Below are positions 62,601 through 64,000 of a stretch of 64,000 nucleotides of DNA, one piece after another. The notes beneath the pieces were generated by a model. That model saw only the letters and a list, made by a program, of their open reading frames with translations. It was not told the DNA's origin and made no database searches. The stretch is from NCBI GenBank assembly GCA_946122785.1, contig CAMGYJ010000002.1:36150495-36214494 (forward strand). Direction: 5' to 3'. A program made the translations under genes and the position numbers. The number at the start of each line of letters is the position of its first letter. Within the stretch, counting starts at the first letter, position 1. This DNA comes from Linum tenue (Eukaryota > Streptophyta > Magnoliopsida > Malpighiales > Linaceae).

Positions 62601-63691
62601 TGGGCAGCCGTTGCGTGAAAGTAACCTGTATTAGCATCCCCAAAGTGCAGCCAATTGTTCCTCGATTTTTGTTTCCAGTAAACTTCTTCTTGTCGGTACG
62701 CCACCGCGAGCTGAGCTTCCAAACCTTCAATAATAGCCCAGTCGACAGCAGCCCTCTCCCTCTCGTCCTCGATAGCTTGACGAAGTTCCCTAATCTGCCT
62801 TGCTGAATTGGTGGTACCCCGGCGAGCCCAATCCACAAATTGGTGCCGAGCTATCTTAAGCAGAGAGAACAGTTGAAACTGTGGTGTACCAGCCACTATT
62901 TCCTGCCACGACTGAATGACTATGGTCCTAGCTTCATCATTAGTCTTCCATCTCATGTCAAACACGAACCTTGGCTTACCTTTCCCCGACCCGGGAATTA
63001 ATTGTAGGAGTAGCATCCTGTGATCAGAACCAAGGTCAGTCAAATGAGAGACCTGCACATTCGGCCAAACATGAAAGATCAGATCAGAGCCTAAACCACG
63101 ATCAAGGCGTTCAAGAATATGATTAGAGAGGCCCTGCCGATTGGACCAAGTGAATGGGGGGCCTCTGAAACCTAAGTCCAACAAACCAGCTGCATCAATA
63201 AAGGAATGGAAATGATCCATGCTAGCAAATGAAGGTGGGCGACCACCCTGTTTTTCAGACGCATACAGCAGACAGTTAAAGTCACCGAGTACAAGAATAG
63301 GTGATGAACATGACTGAATCAACACTACTAGTTCATTAAACTGAGAAAGACGCATATTTACATCGCAACAGAGATGAACAAAGAAGAGGGTAATACTTCC
63401 CCAAACTAACAGCTGAATCTCAACCTGGATAAAGAAGGAAGATTCTCCTATCACACTACATTGGACACTAGGGGCGCTGGCCAACACCAAACCACCAGAC
63501 CTACCAACAGGAGACACACAGCTACGTACTACATACCCTAACCTATTAAGTTTCTTATGCACAAAGTCGTCATCCCGTTTCGTCTCACTCAAGCAGATAA
63601 TCGAAGGAGAGAAACGCGAAATAGCTCCAATCAGCGACGGAATTGTCAAGGTGGATCCAAGCCCCCGACAATTCCAGGCGAGGAAGCTCAT
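59609..63691 (-). pseudogene. LINE ORF2 (endonuclease, reverse transcriptase, RNase H), one nonsense codon
   Basis: One frame of 1360 codons from ATG 63689-63691 to the stop at 59609, broken only by TGA at 61922-61924 (codon 590), right after AYDRVE in the RT core, where the family usually has Trp. Endonuclease residues: N7 in WNCRG, E36 in LSETK, D137/N139 in GDFN, D223/H224 in SDHR. RT: RQGDPLSPLLF (about 638-648), FADD at 685-688. A zinc-finger region CPICSAGNETIVHCLFDC follows. RNase H from about 1217: D1222 (YFDGA), E1262 (MELLAL), D1286 (CGDSQ); the fourth residue is changed (NRAAH). As it stands translation would end inside the RT. Otherwise the frame is clean, so inactivation is recent. 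Confidence 0.9.
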
Positions 63692-64000
63692 CTATCCTGG
63701 CGGGACCAGTCCGGGCTGGTTGCCACCACCACATCCTTAATTCCTTGATCCTGAACAAGTTGGTTGTCCTCAAGCTTCTGTTTTTTGGGTTCCGGGTTGA
63801 GAAGGACAATGTCAGTTGAAGCAGGCCGTCCCCGGATCTCCGCCTCTGCAGTGGAACAGGAACCCAGCCTAGCAACGGGCGCTGTGACAGGAGACCTTAG
63901 GCCGAGCTGTGGAGGGAGGTCCCTCTCTTTACGAACCCACGTCATTTGACGACGTCCCAACAGGCTTCTCTCATTGACTTTGGGGCCAAACTTTTTGGAG
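63688..64000 (-). CDS. LINE ORF1 (gag-like), C-terminal part
   Basis: Open from the window edge to TGA at 63688-63690. The visible 103 codons start KKFGPKVNERSLLGRRQM and end VATSPDWSRQDR. The region is basic and proline-rich with no zinc knuckle in view; the conserved ORF1 domain would lie outside. Its stop overlaps the ORF2 start as ATGA, so the downstream frame may be reached by termination and restart. Confidence 0.6.
   Translation of the reverse strand, partial: SKKFGPKVNERSLLGRRQMTWVRKERDLPPQLGLRSPVTAPVARLGSCSTAEAEIRGRPASTDIVLLNPEPKKQKLEDNQLVQDQGIKDVVVATSPDWSRQDR

Larger units (their letters stand above)
59569..64000 (-). mobile_element. L1-type LINE, nearly intact, 5' end beyond the window
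   Basis: Minus strand, ending in an oligo-A (T run at 59569-59579 on the plus strand), with ORF2 at 63691-59609 and the end of ORF1 at 64000-63688. Order ORF1, endonuclease, RT, zinc finger and RNase H is that of plant L1 elements with an added RNase H domain. Target duplication cannot be assessed because the 5' end is outside. Confidence 0.88.

Noticed and set aside
1..64000. tRNA, rRNA or other structural RNA genes
   Set aside because: No cloverleaf or rRNA signature was noticed on reading; the only tRNA-related sequences are primer-binding sites. A tRNAscan run would be decisive.

Overview
The window is plant nuclear DNA, almost certainly from a eudicot. Evidence: spliced GT-AG genes with short exons, two recognisable plant housekeeping genes, and a dense nest of plant-type transposable elements (Ty3/gypsy with a tRNA-Asp primer site, a Copia-like LARD, a Mutator-like element with a ULP1 gene, hAT MITEs, L1-type LINEs). 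The species cannot be named from the sequence alone.

Layout. 1-1401 (minus) is the 5' part of a ULP-type transposon gene that runs off the left edge. 3282-9563 (minus) is a complete 20-exon gene for an endoplasmic reticulum M28 metallopeptidase (ERMP1 family, 901 aa in my model). 9.7-13.5 kb holds relics of a gypsy element and a LINE. 13877-41455 is one Athila-like gypsy element, flanked by the target-site duplication AATTG, whose 3' LTR was broken twice: by a Copia-like non-autonomous element (18944-25902, TSD GATCC, 720-bp LTRs differing at 5 positions) and by what looks like a 2.6-kb solo LTR of Tekay/Del type (25972-40497, TSD CTCAC). The solo LTR was itself entered by an 11.2-kb Kaonashi-type MULE (26849-38089) and a hAT MITE (39516-40208). 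The Copia-like element carries another hAT MITE (22936-23646). An 8.25-kb block (35996-44246) covering the transposase 5' half, LTR, MITE and a LINE 3' half is repeated in tandem almost without change (44270-52521), joined by a 23-bp filler. The older LINE continues to about 54.1 kb. 54539-56850 (plus) is a complete four-exon GT47 exostosin-like glycosyltransferase (450 aa). 56.9-59.5 kb has no recognisable gene. 59569-64000 (minus) is a nearly intact LINE whose ORF2 has a single nonsense codon.

How the parts work together. The ER peptidase and the Golgi-type glycosyltransferase are the resident genes; about 45 kb of nested transposons separates them. The MULE encodes its own 819-aa transposase (FAR1-type DNA-binding region, DDE core, SWIM finger), a ULP1 cysteine protease with its catalytic residues, and a small zinc-finger-like protein. 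Its non-coding parts are filled with a repeated motif that points the same way relative to each terminus.

Most unusual signals: (1) five hairpin units with compensating base changes at 21846-22218; (2) a 15-nt stretch next to the 5' LTR of the Copia-like element that is complementary to a segment inside its own LTR, where a tRNA primer site would be expected; (3) the inverted motif arrays of the MULE; (4) the tandem duplication with a filler that appears templated.
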